Source: Leucothrix mucor DSM 2157
Lineage (GTDB): Bacteria; Pseudomonadota; Gammaproteobacteria; Thiotrichales; Thiotrichaceae
DNA: 64,000 bases
Assembly: GCF_000419525.1 (NCBI RefSeq)
Contig: NZ_ATTE01000001.1
Coordinates: 248,001-312,000, forward strand
Direction: 5' to 3'
Positions 18,777-28,198 of the stretch are shown piece after piece (the stretch's first letter is position 1; each line of letters begins with the position of its first letter). The notes beneath the pieces were generated by a model. The model was not told where the DNA came from. It searched no databases and saw only the letters and a program-made list of their open reading frames with translations. The position numbers and the translations under genes are program-made.

Positions 18777-19439
18777 TTATTTCACGTCAAACTGGTAACC
18801 TAACATCATTATATCCCGCTTAAAGTGCTCCGCGACTTGCTCTGCTACATCGTCATCATAGTAAGTACGGAAGTCCTTTTTACGATCTCCTGCTTTGCGC
18901 TTGTGCGGCAGCTCTATTGCCGGAATACCGACTGTTTTGCATATATGCGAGAAGTCCTCATTCAGCGACTCGTAATGCCCTAGATAGTTGACCTGCTTCA
19001 CGCCGTGAAGGTCCACTAAATAATCCGACTGCAATGATAAAGAGGTATCAATATGGTATTGATACGGGCGTTCTGGGTTGAATTTCCAACGCATAAACTC
19101 ATTAAAGTCAGTAATGCCATTCATGTATTGAGGGCGCTCACGAAGAATATGGTGGAACGAGCTGACCTGTAAATCCCAAGGGTTACGTACAAACGCAAAT
19201 TTAAACAAGCCATCATAAAACTCAGCTGGCAACATTTCTTTAGCTGCGATTATGTGTGAGTGTCTAGGAAAGCGAGTCCCCAGTTTGTGCCCGGTCAAAC
19301 CACTAAGGCGATGACAAGGCCACATCAGGTAATACATCGGGTCTTGCCAGCGCAGTTTGTTTAATGCCGAGCGCACACTGGTGCCTCCGGTCTTGGCGAT
19401 ATGAACAAACAGAAAGTTATGTTTATGGGATAGCAGCAT
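18777..19439 (-). CDS. Sulfotransferase family protein
   Basis: A 220-residue protein of the carbohydrate sulfotransferase type (Sulfotransfer_2). The 5'-phosphosulfate loop is FVHIAKTGGTS at about residues 11-21. The 3'-phosphate site is FAFVRNPWDLQVSSF near residues 81-95. Such enzymes move sulfate from PAPS to a sugar or other acceptor. It follows an amidotransferase and two glycosyltransferases on the same strand, so a sulfated surface glycan is the likely product (inference). An AAGGAC site precedes the ATG. It converges on the unknown gene ending at 18730. Confidence 0.85.
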   Translation of the reverse strand: MLLSHKHNFLFVHIAKTGGTSVRSALNKLRWQDPMYYLMWPCHRLSGLTGHKLGTRFPRHSHIIAAKEMLPAEFYDGLFKFAFVRNPWDLQVSSFHHILRERPQYMNGITDFNEFMRWKFNPERPYQYHIDTSLSLQSDYLVDLHGVKQVNYLGHYESLNEDFSHICKTVGIPAIELPHKRKAGDRKKDFRTYYDDDVAEQVAEHFKRDIMMLGYQFDVK

Positions 19440-19493
19440 TTTATTGTCCTTCAGATAGGCCTTTATTGGCCATGAGTTACCGGCTTGAACAGT

Positions 19494-21305
19494 CTAAATC
19501 CAATCCAAAGGTTTTTCACGTGTCGTTGGAATTGAGCTTCTGCCTTCAACAAATAGACCGTGCCAGATCGCAAACTGCATCATGCCCCAAATTTCACGGC
19601 TAAATGATTTCCCAGCCTTTTGTAGTGTGAAGATTTTGCGGCATTGTTGCACATCAAACCATTCATTGATTGCCTGATTCTGCATTAGTTTTGTTTCGAG
19701 CTGTTCCAGAAATTCACCCGACAGCCAGCCGGCTACCGGCACATGAAAACCTCGCTTTGGCAGGTTTAGGTGATCTTTGGCTAGTACCTTCTCAGCCCAT
19801 CGTCGAATTAGGAATTTACCTCGCCCTTGCTGATACTTCACTTCATCAGGAAGTGATAATCCAAATTCAACCAATCGGTGATCTGAGAAGGGGACTCTGC
19901 CTTCCAAGCCATGAGCCATCAGAATTCGATCGGACTTCACTAATAGGTTATCTGGCAGGGATGTCGTTAAATCGACATATTGCAGCTTTTGCATCTTTGA
20001 CCAATGCGAGGGGGCATCAGCCCAGGCCTGCTTAAAGACATCGCGCGGTGAGGTCTGCCGAAGTAGCGGGTTACGGGCTTTTGAGGTCTGTCTTCCTGTT
20101 GACCATTGGCCACGAGACTTAACGCCGCCACTCCCAAAAACCAGTGATTTCAGTTTACTTTCGATAGAGTCGGAATAGCGTCGGTAACCAGCGAAAGCCT
20201 CGTCACCGCCTTCACCAGAGAACACAACTTTCAGATCTTTAGATGCCACATCTGACAGCATCGCCAAGGGCAGGCAGGCATAGTCTCGCATCAGCTCATC
20301 GGTGGCCCAGACCATATACACAATCCGCTCAAACATATCCTGATTGGTAAGAACCAGCGGAGTGTGCTCTGTTCCAAATTGTTTGGCCAGTACGTTAGCT
20401 TGGCTTAATTCGTCTTTGCCATCCGGAAACCCAATCGAGTAGGTACGCAAGGGTTGGTCATATTTCTCGGTCAGTTCGGCAAGTAGTACGCTGGAGTCAA
20501 TCCCGCCAGATAAAAACAACCCAAGCGGAACATCTGAACGCAAGTGCTCTTTCATTACTTGGTGGAATAGGGGCTCAAACTCCTCAATGGCTTCATCGAC
20601 GGTCACTTGTCGCGACACGACTGTTTGCGCGGTCCAATACTGATGTTCTATGATTTTGCCATCAGCATGAATTTCTAAGCATTGCCCTGGTAATACTCGT
20701 TTAACTTGCTTGAATATGGTGTCTTTGCCGCCATGAAATTGATAATCCAGAAAACCGCTTAAGGCTTCCGGTTCGATTTGAGGCTGCTCATTCAATAAAG
20801 GACGGATTCCTTTTAATTCGGATGCAAACACTACTCCATCAGAGGTTTTGGCATAAAATAGCGGCTTGATTCCTAGTCGGTCACGCACTAAGAGAACACG
20901 CTCATTCCGCTCGTCATAGAGCGCGAAAGCAAACATTCCATTGAGCTGTTTAAAACCCTCGATACCATTACGTTGATAGACTTGCAGTATGGACTCGCAG
21001 TCTGAACCGGTTAAGGGTCTAAACGCGTGCTCCTTATTTTGATGAAGATCGGTGCGGCGTAACTCGGGGTCATTATAAACCTCACCGTTTGCTATCAAAT
21101 GCAGGTGTCCATCTGGTGAGTGTAACGGTTGATCGCCACCGGCTAAGTCAACAATCGCTAAGCGCGTATGTACCAGCCCCACTTGTTTGTGGGAGTAGAC
21201 GCCAAAACCATCCGGTCCTCGATGTTCTAGTGCTCTCGCTGAGCGCTGTAAGCGCTGCTCATCTAGCTTGCCTTTGAAATAATAGCCACCAGCAATCCCA
21301 CACAT
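19494..21305 (-). CDS. Asparagine synthase-type amidotransferase
   Basis: A 603-residue two-domain enzyme. Cys2 of MCGIAGG is the glutaminase nucleophile of the N-terminal Ntn domain (about 1-210). The C-terminal ATP-pyrophosphatase domain has the SGGIDSS loop near residue 266 and GEGGDEAFAGY further on. Family members make asparagine or amidate sugar acids in surface glycans. The glycosyltransferase and sulfotransferase neighbours favour the second role. Its ATG shares one base with the TGA of the glycosyltransferase before it. It differs clearly from the asparagine synthase at 59.9 kb. Confidence 0.88.
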   Translation of the reverse strand: MCGIAGGYYFKGKLDEQRLQRSARALEHRGPDGFGVYSHKQVGLVHTRLAIVDLAGGDQPLHSPDGHLHLIANGEVYNDPELRRTDLHQNKEHAFRPLTGSDCESILQVYQRNGIEGFKQLNGMFAFALYDERNERVLLVRDRLGIKPLFYAKTSDGVVFASELKGIRPLLNEQPQIEPEALSGFLDYQFHGGKDTIFKQVKRVLPGQCLEIHADGKIIEHQYWTAQTVVSRQVTVDEAIEEFEPLFHQVMKEHLRSDVPLGLFLSGGIDSSVLLAELTEKYDQPLRTYSIGFPDGKDELSQANVLAKQFGTEHTPLVLTNQDMFERIVYMVWATDELMRDYACLPLAMLSDVASKDLKVVFSGEGGDEAFAGYRRYSDSIESKLKSLVFGSGGVKSRGQWSTGRQTSKARNPLLRQTSPRDVFKQAWADAPSHWSKMQKLQYVDLTTSLPDNLLVKSDRILMAHGLEGRVPFSDHRLVEFGLSLPDEVKYQQGRGKFLIRRWAEKVLAKDHLNLPKRGFHVPVAGWLSGEFLEQLETKLMQNQAINEWFDVQQCRKIFTLQKAGKSFSREIWGMMQFAIWHGLFVEGRSSIPTTREKPLDWI

Positions 21306-22432
21306 CAGCGGTCACCTAGTAATAGTTGAAGATAATGTTTGGCGCTAATATCCGAGCGGTATTCGGCTACTGCTTCCTGTAGTGTCTCCCGACTGTGTGG
21401 AGCGCGTAAGGTTTTAAGCATCGCTGCTGCCAACTGATCAACATCCCCGACCGGAACGAGTTCACCATATTTACCTTCTGCCAGTACTTCATTAGGCCCA
21501 CTAGGGCAACGAGTTGAAACCGACGGTACACCCAGAGCCAACGCTTCGGTGAGTACATTCGGCGAGCCTTCCCAACGTGACGATAGGACAAACAGGTCAG
21601 CCTGTTTTAACCAGCTATAAATGGATGACTGAAATCCCGGTAAGCTGACTTTGTCTTTCAGTTGGAGTGTTTTTAGTTGTATTTCTAAGTCTGCTCTCAG
21701 GCTTCCATCACCCAGAATGATCAGGCGACAAGGTTCTTCTTTAACCACTTTAGCAAAAGCACTGAGTAGGGTGGCGAAGTCTTTCTGTTTGCTCAGTCGG
21801 CCTGCACCCATTACAACTGGCAATGTTTTATTGTCGAGCCAGTCATGGGTTTTGATGGTTGGAAGTTCTAACATTGAATCCGTGATCACTGGATTGCGAA
21901 CCACTGTTACTTTGTTCTCTGCAATTCCGGTGATTTTTAACGTGTCCTGGCGCACGCCTTCTGAAACTGCGATCACCTTATCGACCCATGGATAAATTAC
22001 TCGCATGGGTGCAGTTCGCCACCAGCGACTGAGTGCTGATTTATGCTCTAGTGCAGTGGATAAGTTCGTGCCTAAGCGAATAACAATGCGAGTGTCGACC
22101 TTTGCTAGTTTACGTGCCATCAGAGCTGCACGACCTGCTCGATCTTTGGCTACCAGCATGGCGTCCGGTTGATGCGTTTTGAGGTAGGTTTTCAGCTCAG
22201 GGACAGCAGTTAATGTGTGTCCTGCCTTTAATTCTATTTGACGCACGTTATCCGGAATGTCGCGCAGGTGAGGGCCTTTAGCGCGGATCATCAATAAATC
22301 AATGTCAATATCAGGTCGCTTAGCAAACTCTCGTACCAAGTTCATTACCATGCGCTCTACGCCACCGGCACCTGAGAATGACAATAGTACGGATAGTTTT
22401 TTACGATCCTGCTGTTTGATTTGGTTGTCCAT
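21305..22432 (-). CDS. GT4 family glycosyltransferase
   Basis: A 375-residue GT-B enzyme. The N-terminal glycine-rich loop is SGAGGVERMVMNLV. The C-terminal nucleotide-sugar domain contains GRLSKQKDFATLLSAF and the EGSPNVLTEALALGVPSVST motif with the retaining-enzyme glutamates. It probably adds a sugar to an LPS core or surface polysaccharide at the cytoplasmic face; donor and acceptor cannot be told. It is coupled to the downstream amidotransferase by a one-base overlap and lies 54 bases after another GT4 gene. Confidence 0.88.
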   Translation of the reverse strand: MDNQIKQQDRKKLSVLLSFSGAGGVERMVMNLVREFAKRPDIDIDLLMIRAKGPHLRDIPDNVRQIELKAGHTLTAVPELKTYLKTHQPDAMLVAKDRAGRAALMARKLAKVDTRIVIRLGTNLSTALEHKSALSRWWRTAPMRVIYPWVDKVIAVSEGVRQDTLKITGIAENKVTVVRNPVITDSMLELPTIKTHDWLDNKTLPVVMGAGRLSKQKDFATLLSAFAKVVKEEPCRLIILGDGSLRADLEIQLKTLQLKDKVSLPGFQSSIYSWLKQADLFVLSSRWEGSPNVLTEALALGVPSVSTRCPSGPNEVLAEGKYGELVPVGDVDQLAAAMLKTLRAPHSRETLQEAVAEYRSDISAKHYLQLLLGDR

Positions 22433-22486
22433 TTAAACCCTGTCTAAGCTCTAAAATTGTGAAATAGCAAAAGCGAGTGCTATTTA

Positions 22487-23551
22487 TTAGCCTTTCGATT
22501 GTGTATCTAATAATTTTTGAAATAATTGCTGGTAAGCTTGTACAACACAGTCCGCCGAAAACGAGGTATCAAGCTTTTGTCGCCCATTTTTAATGAGCTG
22601 CTCAGCAAGCTTGGGTGATTCTTTTAGTTTGCGTACCGCCGCTTCAAACATCGCCTCATTATCTTTTTCACACAATAATCCATTAACCTCATGGTCGATT
22701 AGCCACGCAGGTCCCTCGATATCTGAAGTGATAATTGGGACTTCCTCCCTCCAAGCTTCAACGACAACATTCCCGAAAGGCTCAGAGCGAGTCGGAAATA
22801 AAATAACGTCGGCCGCGGAAAAAACTTCACCCATCTTACGGTGCCAACCCAAGAAGCGAACCCGATCAGCAACCCCCAAAGATTCTGCTAACCGTGTCAG
22901 TTCAGTCCGCTCAGAACCCTCTCCGGCAATTAATAGATATAGCCATGGAATGCGCACCGCAACACGAATCGCCAGGTCATGACCTTTTACCTGATGCAGT
23001 CGGCCGATACTGGCGGCTACAAAATAGTGTTGTGAGATCTTAAACTGTTGTCGAATTGCTTGAGTATCTGATTGCGAGTGAGGTAAAGCGTCTGAAAAAT
23101 TGGGAATTAATTGAGTCTTTTCCCTCAAAACACCGCCTGCCACAAGGTGGTCAATTAGTTGAGGGGCATTGACGACCACTTTATCAAACCGAAGAAAATA
23201 CTTACTTTTATAATAACCACCAACTCTAACCAGCTTTGCGAGGCCTTTGATATTTGGAATTGCATCAGCGCCACGACTCATCCAGCCCATTGCGATATTG
23301 CTATCTGTTTCTCTGATAATTCTGGCGATTGCCCAGCGAGAAAAATGCTTACGCCAACCGTTTAAGCGTACAACGCGAACATCACAGCCTGCATCGCGCA
23401 ATTTTTGCTCGCGCGCTTTGTGTGGTTGGATAACCAAGACTTGGCGGATTCCTCGTTGCTGAAATGCAATGGCTAGCTTTTCAAAGAATGTTTCCGCGCC
23501 GCCATCACCAGAGGCGAGCATCACTTGGGTTAATCTAATATCTTTGGTCAA
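22487..23551 (-). CDS. GT4 family glycosyltransferase
   Basis: A 354-residue GT-B glycosyltransferase. The N-terminal motif is SGDGGAETFFEKLAIAF. The C-terminal domain has IGRLHQVKGHDLAIRV, the GEGSERTEL loop, and the SEPFGNVVVEAWREEVPI motif. It is the first gene of a minus-strand set (two glycosyltransferases, amidotransferase, sulfotransferase). The EPFGNVVVEAW type is frequent in LPS glycosyltransferases, but the linkage it makes is not readable. Its start faces a divergent methyltransferase gene 251 bases away. Confidence 0.87.
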   Translation of the reverse strand: MTKDIRLTQVMLASGDGGAETFFEKLAIAFQQRGIRQVLVIQPHKAREQKLRDAGCDVRVVRLNGWRKHFSRWAIARIIRETDSNIAMGWMSRGADAIPNIKGLAKLVRVGGYYKSKYFLRFDKVVVNAPQLIDHLVAGGVLREKTQLIPNFSDALPHSQSDTQAIRQQFKISQHYFVAASIGRLHQVKGHDLAIRVAVRIPWLYLLIAGEGSERTELTRLAESLGVADRVRFLGWHRKMGEVFSAADVILFPTRSEPFGNVVVEAWREEVPIITSDIEGPAWLIDHEVNGLLCEKDNEAMFEAAVRKLKESPKLAEQLIKNGRQKLDTSFSADCVVQAYQQLFQKLLDTQSKG

Positions 23552-23802
23552 ATAAATATCACTCAGGACGGTAGAGGTGGATGCTACAACTGTAACAAAT
23601 ACTCACCTTAAAACGTATGCTCATACCAAACTTCCTCTATAAATAAGTTAAGTAGTGCTTGTTTTTGAGTATCCTAATGCATAACAAATGATGATTTAAT
23701 TTGAAGCTATAATTGATCATTAAGCGTGTTGTTGATTTTAGTGATCAAGAATCTAACAGTGTGATACATTTGCACACTTCATAAACTTACTCCGGGGATA
23801 AT

Positions 23803-24429
23803 ATGTACTTCCAGCAATCACGACCTGAGATGTGTGCATTTCTTCCCGAGAGCTACACGCGAGTTCTCGAAATAGGGTGTGGAGAGGGGACTTTTAGCAA
23901 GAATTTAGACTCAGGTCAGGTTGTTGAACTTTGGGGGATTGAGCCATCCAAAGATGCAGGATCCGTTGCAGAGACACAAGCTTACAAAGTGTTGTATGGG
24001 ACATATGAAGACTGCTTCGATTTGCTACCAGATAACTTTTTTGATTTGGTTGTCTGCAATGATGTAATAGAACACATGGTGGATCATGACCATTTTTTCA
24101 GCTCTATCAAGAAAAAAATGCAAAAAAAAGGATTTATCACCGGCTCAATACCTAATGTTCGATATTATAGAAACTTGAAAAGTTTGTTGCTCAAGAAAGA
24201 CTGGCAATATCAAAATTCAGGGGTCTTAGACAGAACGCATCTTCGATTTTTTACCGAGAAGAGTCTGTTAAGAACCTTTAAAGAGCATGATTATGTTATC
24301 AGTTCTTTTTCGGGGATCAACAAGGCACGAGGCTTCAAACTATTTATTATTCTGGCACTTGTTTTCAGTTTCTTCAGTTGGAAAGATATTCAATATACTC
24401 AGTTTGGGTTTCGTATTAGTCCTAAGTGA
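23803..24429 (+). CDS. Class I SAM-dependent methyltransferase
   Basis: A 208-residue protein with the Methyltransf_23-type fold. Motif I is VLEIGCGEGTF at residues 21-31, and the post-motif region is FFDLVVCNDVIEHM near residue 81. A hydrophobic stretch near the C-terminus (LFIILALVFSFFSW) may touch the membrane. A Shine-Dalgarno CGGGGATA precedes the ATG. By eye the gene is richer in A and T than its neighbours, which may mark transfer. In this place it probably methylates a sugar in a surface glycan (inference). Confidence 0.8.
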   Translation: MYFQQSRPEMCAFLPESYTRVLEIGCGEGTFSKNLDSGQVVELWGIEPSKDAGSVAETQAYKVLYGTYEDCFDLLPDNFFDLVVCNDVIEHMVDHDHFFSSIKKKMQKKGFITGSIPNVRYYRNLKSLLLKKDWQYQNSGVLDRTHLRFFTEKSLLRTFKEHDYVISSFSGINKARGFKLFIILALVFSFFSWKDIQYTQFGFRISPK

Positions 24430-24540
24430 TCTTCTCTTATATTCTAAAAGTAACTCATGGATACAGTAACGTTAGCTATGGCCTGCGTCAGACTGGACCT
24501 CATAAACCAGTTTACAAGCCATTTTCACTATGATTTTATG

Positions 24541-24546
24541 TATAAT
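24541..24546 (+). promoter_or_regulatory. Candidate -10 element before the GT9 gene
   Basis: TATAAT at 24541-24546 lies 36 bases before the GT9 start, in the 152-base gap after the methyltransferase. No good -35 lies at 16-18 bases. A TG directly precedes the hexamer, close to but not exactly an extended -10. Confidence 0.35.
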
Positions 24547-24581
24547 TAATCCATACCATCAATCACCCATGCCAGAGTCGA

Positions 24582-25637
24582 ATGCCAAACAATAACAAAA
24601 TCAATAACATCCTGATCGTTCGTCTAAGTGCGATTGGTGATATTGTGATGGCATCAGCCATTATCGCGCCTCTAAAGAAAAAATACCCGGATGCCAATAT
24701 TTATTGGCTAGCGCAGCCCGAAAGCCGAGCCTTGCTAGAACATCATCCTGATATTAAGGGCGTTATTCCATGGCCTCGCTCAGAATGGTTGTCATTATGG
24801 AAGGCTAAGGAATATGGCAAGTTGTGGACAGTATTCCGTGCGTTTAGGCAGCAGCTACTGCGATATGATTTTGATCTGGCGCTGGACTTGCAGGGCTTGT
24901 TAAAAAGCGGTTTATTTACCCGTGCATCCGGGGCAAAGAAACGCATTGGGCTCGGGGCCCGTGAAGGCTCGCAATACTTCATGCATCAGGTGGTGTCTCG
25001 TAATAAAGGCAACACGCGCTTGATCGGATCAGAGTACCGCTATTTAGCTGAGCAGCTAGGACTTGAAAGTGAGCCATGGCTAATGCGGGTGGAGTATGAT
25101 GATCAAGCTGCACAAAAAGCCAAAACAATACTGGATGAATCCACTAATGGACAGCCATTCCTTGTTATTTGTCCATTTACTACTCGCCCGCAAAAGCACT
25201 GGTTTAATGACTATTGGGTGGAGCTGATTGAAAAGCTTAAGACTACATACCAACTGCCAGTCGTCATGCTGGGAGGCCCGGCGGATTGTGAGGCGGCTAA
25301 ATCGATCAGTGAGAATTCGGACGTTATTGACCTGACAGGCAAGACCTCGCTTACGGTTGCCACTGCAATTATTAATCAGTGTCACTTGCTGGTAGGAGTT
25401 GATACGGGATTGACACATATGGGTCATGCTGCACAGGTGCCGACGGTTGCCTTATTTGGTTCTACCCGACCATATCTTGAGACCGGTCTTGCTAGTAGCC
25501 ATGTCATCTATCACGAAAGAGAGTGCTCACCTTGTAAGCGTAAGCCGACTTGTGATGGGCGCTTTGACTGCATGCGCGAAATTACACCGGACGAAGTGGT
25601 GGCTACTGCGCTTGCTCTAACGGGGCCTGTCCAATGA
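24582..25637 (+). CDS. GT9 heptosyltransferase-like LPS glycosyltransferase
   Basis: A 351-residue GT9 (heptosyltransferase) protein. The N-terminal ILIVRLSAIGDIVMASAII and YWLAQPE motifs and the C-terminal LVGVDTGLTHMGHAAQVPTVALFG motif are typical. A cysteine-rich end (ECSPCKRKPTCDG) is common in this family. Such enzymes transfer heptose from ADP-heptose to Kdo or heptose of the LPS inner core. hldE, which makes ADP-heptose, is two genes downstream, which fits. Which heptosyltransferase it is cannot be settled. It overlaps the next gene by 4 bases. Confidence 0.88.
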   Translation: MPNNNKINNILIVRLSAIGDIVMASAIIAPLKKKYPDANIYWLAQPESRALLEHHPDIKGVIPWPRSEWLSLWKAKEYGKLWTVFRAFRQQLLRYDFDLALDLQGLLKSGLFTRASGAKKRIGLGAREGSQYFMHQVVSRNKGNTRLIGSEYRYLAEQLGLESEPWLMRVEYDDQAAQKAKTILDESTNGQPFLVICPFTTRPQKHWFNDYWVELIEKLKTTYQLPVVMLGGPADCEAAKSISENSDVIDLTGKTSLTVATAIINQCHLLVGVDTGLTHMGHAAQVPTVALFGSTRPYLETGLASSHVIYHERECSPCKRKPTCDGRFDCMREITPDEVVATALALTGPVQ

Positions 25638-26749
25638 AAATTTTACATGTGGAAACGGGGCAGCACCTTTATGGTGGAGCCAAGCAGGTTGAGTTTTTAC
25701 TGGATGGCTTACAGAAAAAGGGATTGGATAACGTGCTTTGCGCGCCGAAAGGCAGCGAGATTGCTAAGCGTGCAATGGCAAACCATATTCCTTGCCGGAC
25801 AACGGATTCGGCCGGAGATGTTGATCTGAAGTTCTTATGGCAAATAAGACGTATTATGGCTCAGGAAAAGCCTGATGTCGTTCACTTGCATAGTCGACGT
25901 GGTGCCGATGTATTAGGTGCTTTGGCCGCAAGATCATTAGGTTTACCGACCGTTTTATCGCGCAGGGTAGACAACCGAGAGGCTAAATGGGTCGTTAATC
26001 TCAAGTACAAGATGTATGACCATATCATCACAATATCCAGAGGCATCTTGGATGTTTTGCTCGATGAGGGTGTTGACCCTCGAAAAATCACCTGCGTTCA
26101 TAGTTCTGTTGATGCTTCTCAATATCAGCAACCCGCTACTCGTAAAGCGTTTTTGCAGGAGTTTAATCTGCCAAAGCAGTCGCTAACGGTCGGTGTCATT
26201 GCTCAGCTCATTCAGCGCAAAGGGCATCGTTACTTGCTCGATGTGATGCCGAAACTGATTGAGCAACATCCGCAATTGCAGGTGCTGATTTTTGGCAAAG
26301 GGCCGTTGGAGGCTGAGTTAAAAGCTAAGGTGCTGGAGCAAGGGTTGCAGGGGCATGTCCACTTCACTGGCTTCAGAGATGACTTACGCCATTGGTTGGG
26401 GTGTCTCGATTTAGTGGTTCATCCTGCAGATATTGAAGGGCTGGGAGTTTCATTGCTACAAGCTGCGGCCGCAGGCGTTCCTATCATCGCTAGTCGTACT
26501 GGTGGCATTCCGGAAATTGTGCACCATCGGGAAAATGGGTTACTCATCGATGTTGGTGATAAACAAGCACTACAAGCTGCGATCAGTGAGTTGGCCGGTG
26601 ATCCGGTAACTCGCAAAGCAATGGGTGAAAAAGCGCAAATGATTGTCATGCAATCGTTTTCACTGCAGCAAATGATCGATGGAAATTATGCAGTTTATCA
26701 ACGGGTATTGTCTGAGCGACGCCACTCCAATAAGAACAAGCAGGGCTAA
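25634..26749 (+). CDS. GT4 family glycosyltransferase
   Basis: A 371-residue GT-B enzyme. The N-terminus has YGGAKQVEFLLDGL, the middle VVHLHSRRGADVLGA, and the C-terminal half IAQLIQRKGHRYLLDVMPKL, FGKGPLEAELK and DIEGLGVSLLQAAAAGVPII, the retaining glycosyltransferase signature. It is coupled by an ATGA overlap to the heptosyltransferase-like gene and sits 5 bases before hldE, so it probably adds an LPS core sugar. Confidence 0.88.
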   Translation: MKILHVETGQHLYGGAKQVEFLLDGLQKKGLDNVLCAPKGSEIAKRAMANHIPCRTTDSAGDVDLKFLWQIRRIMAQEKPDVVHLHSRRGADVLGALAARSLGLPTVLSRRVDNREAKWVVNLKYKMYDHIITISRGILDVLLDEGVDPRKITCVHSSVDASQYQQPATRKAFLQEFNLPKQSLTVGVIAQLIQRKGHRYLLDVMPKLIEQHPQLQVLIFGKGPLEAELKAKVLEQGLQGHVHFTGFRDDLRHWLGCLDLVVHPADIEGLGVSLLQAAAAGVPIIASRTGGIPEIVHHRENGLLIDVGDKQALQAAISELAGDPVTRKAMGEKAQMIVMQSFSLQQMIDGNYAVYQRVLSERRHSNKNKQG

Positions 26750-26754
26750 ATACT

Positions 26755-28194
26755 ATGCATATCAAACTCCCGGATTTCACTCAAGCACGCGTTTTGGTCG
26801 TGGGCGACTTGATGCTGGATCAATACTGGTATGGCAATAGCAAACGAATTTCTCCAGAGGCGCCAGTGCCCGTAGTTCATGTGCGGAAAAATGAATTGCG
26901 CCCTGGGGGGGCGTGCAATGTTGCGTTGAATATTAGTGCTCTCGGTGCGCAGGTAAACTTATTAGGCCTCACTGGTGCAGATGACAATGCAGAAAAGCTA
27001 CAGAATTTACTGGAAGGTAAAGGCATTGAGTGCCACTTCCAACGATGCCCTGAGCAAGATACCTGCGTTAAATTGCGTGTTATTGCCCAGCACCAACAAA
27101 TGATCAGGCTAGACTTTGAAGATGAGTTTCAGTGTGTTGAAAAAGACACAATGTTCGAGCACTACAAAGCACAATTAGCGGATGCAGACATTGTTGTCCT
27201 TTCTGACTACAACAAAGGGACTCTGAGTAATGTTGACCAATTAATTGAGTTAGCTCGCAGTCAAAATAAAGCAGTCATTGTTGACCCGAAAGGGAGTAAC
27301 TTTGATAAGTATAGTGGTGCTACTTTAATCACGCCCAATCGCAGTGAGTTTGAAACGGTGGCAGGTACCTTTAACGACAATGCTAGCTTAGAACAACAGG
27401 GCTTGGCATTTTGTGAGCGGTTGATGCTGGATGCAATTCTTGTAACGCGTGGTGAAGAAGGAATGACGTTACTACGCCATGATGGGCCAGCGGTTCATTT
27501 ACCCACACATGCACGCGAAGTCTTTGATGTGACAGGGGCTGGCGATACGGTGGTGGCTACCTTAGCGACTGCGATGGCTGTTGGTATGAATAAGAAAGAT
27601 GCGATGTATTTGGCGAACATTGCTGCGGGATTGGTCGTGCGAAAACTCGGAACGGCTAGTGTTACGCCGATAGAAATTCAACAAGCGCTCGCCACTCATA
27701 AATCGCCTGCTGGCATCGTAGATGAAGAGCAATTAAAGCAATTAATTTTACAAGCTCAGCAACAAGGTGAGCGTGTGATTATGACGAATGGTTGTTTTGA
27801 TATCCTTCATGCCGGTCACATTAGCTACCTACAACAAGCACGGGAGCTTGGCGATCGTCTTATCATCGCTGTTAATACCGATGAGTCTGTGAGTGAGCTA
27901 AAAGGTCCTCAGCGTCCGGTTAATAATCTTCATAGCCGTATGACGGTGTTAGCAGCACTGGGTTGTGTGGACTGGGTTGTTCCATTTTCTGAAGAGACGC
28001 CAGAGCGTTTGTACTGTCATGTTTTACCTGATGTTATTGTAAAAGGTGGTGATTATGAGGAGCATGAAGTAGCAGGTGGTGATTGTGTGAAGGCGGCCGG
28101 TGGTGAAGTGCAAATATTATCATTTCTGAGTGGTCACTCTACGAGCGGTGTGATTGATAAAATTATTCGCTCACAAATAACCACCGACGGATAA
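26755..28194 (+). CDS. hldE: Bifunctional heptose kinase/adenylyltransferase
   Basis: A 479-residue fusion. Residues 1-330 are a PfkB-type kinase with GGACNVALNI and the catalytic GAGDTV loop at about 261-266. Residues about 340-479 are a nucleotidyltransferase with TNGCFDILHAGH near 344-355 and VKGGDYEEHEV. It phosphorylates heptose-7-phosphate at C1, then makes ADP-heptose after GmhB removes the 7-phosphate. gmhB (29.9 kb) and gmhA (31.2 kb) complete the route. Length equals the E. coli enzyme to within a few residues. Confidence 0.96.
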   Translation: MHIKLPDFTQARVLVVGDLMLDQYWYGNSKRISPEAPVPVVHVRKNELRPGGACNVALNISALGAQVNLLGLTGADDNAEKLQNLLEGKGIECHFQRCPEQDTCVKLRVIAQHQQMIRLDFEDEFQCVEKDTMFEHYKAQLADADIVVLSDYNKGTLSNVDQLIELARSQNKAVIVDPKGSNFDKYSGATLITPNRSEFETVAGTFNDNASLEQQGLAFCERLMLDAILVTRGEEGMTLLRHDGPAVHLPTHAREVFDVTGAGDTVVATLATAMAVGMNKKDAMYLANIAAGLVVRKLGTASVTPIEIQQALATHKSPAGIVDEEQLKQLILQAQQQGERVIMTNGCFDILHAGHISYLQQARELGDRLIIAVNTDESVSELKGPQRPVNNLHSRMTVLAALGCVDWVVPFSEETPERLYCHVLPDVIVKGGDYEEHEVAGGDCVKAAGGEVQILSFLSGHSTSGVIDKIIRSQITTDG

Positions 28195-28198
28195 GTGC

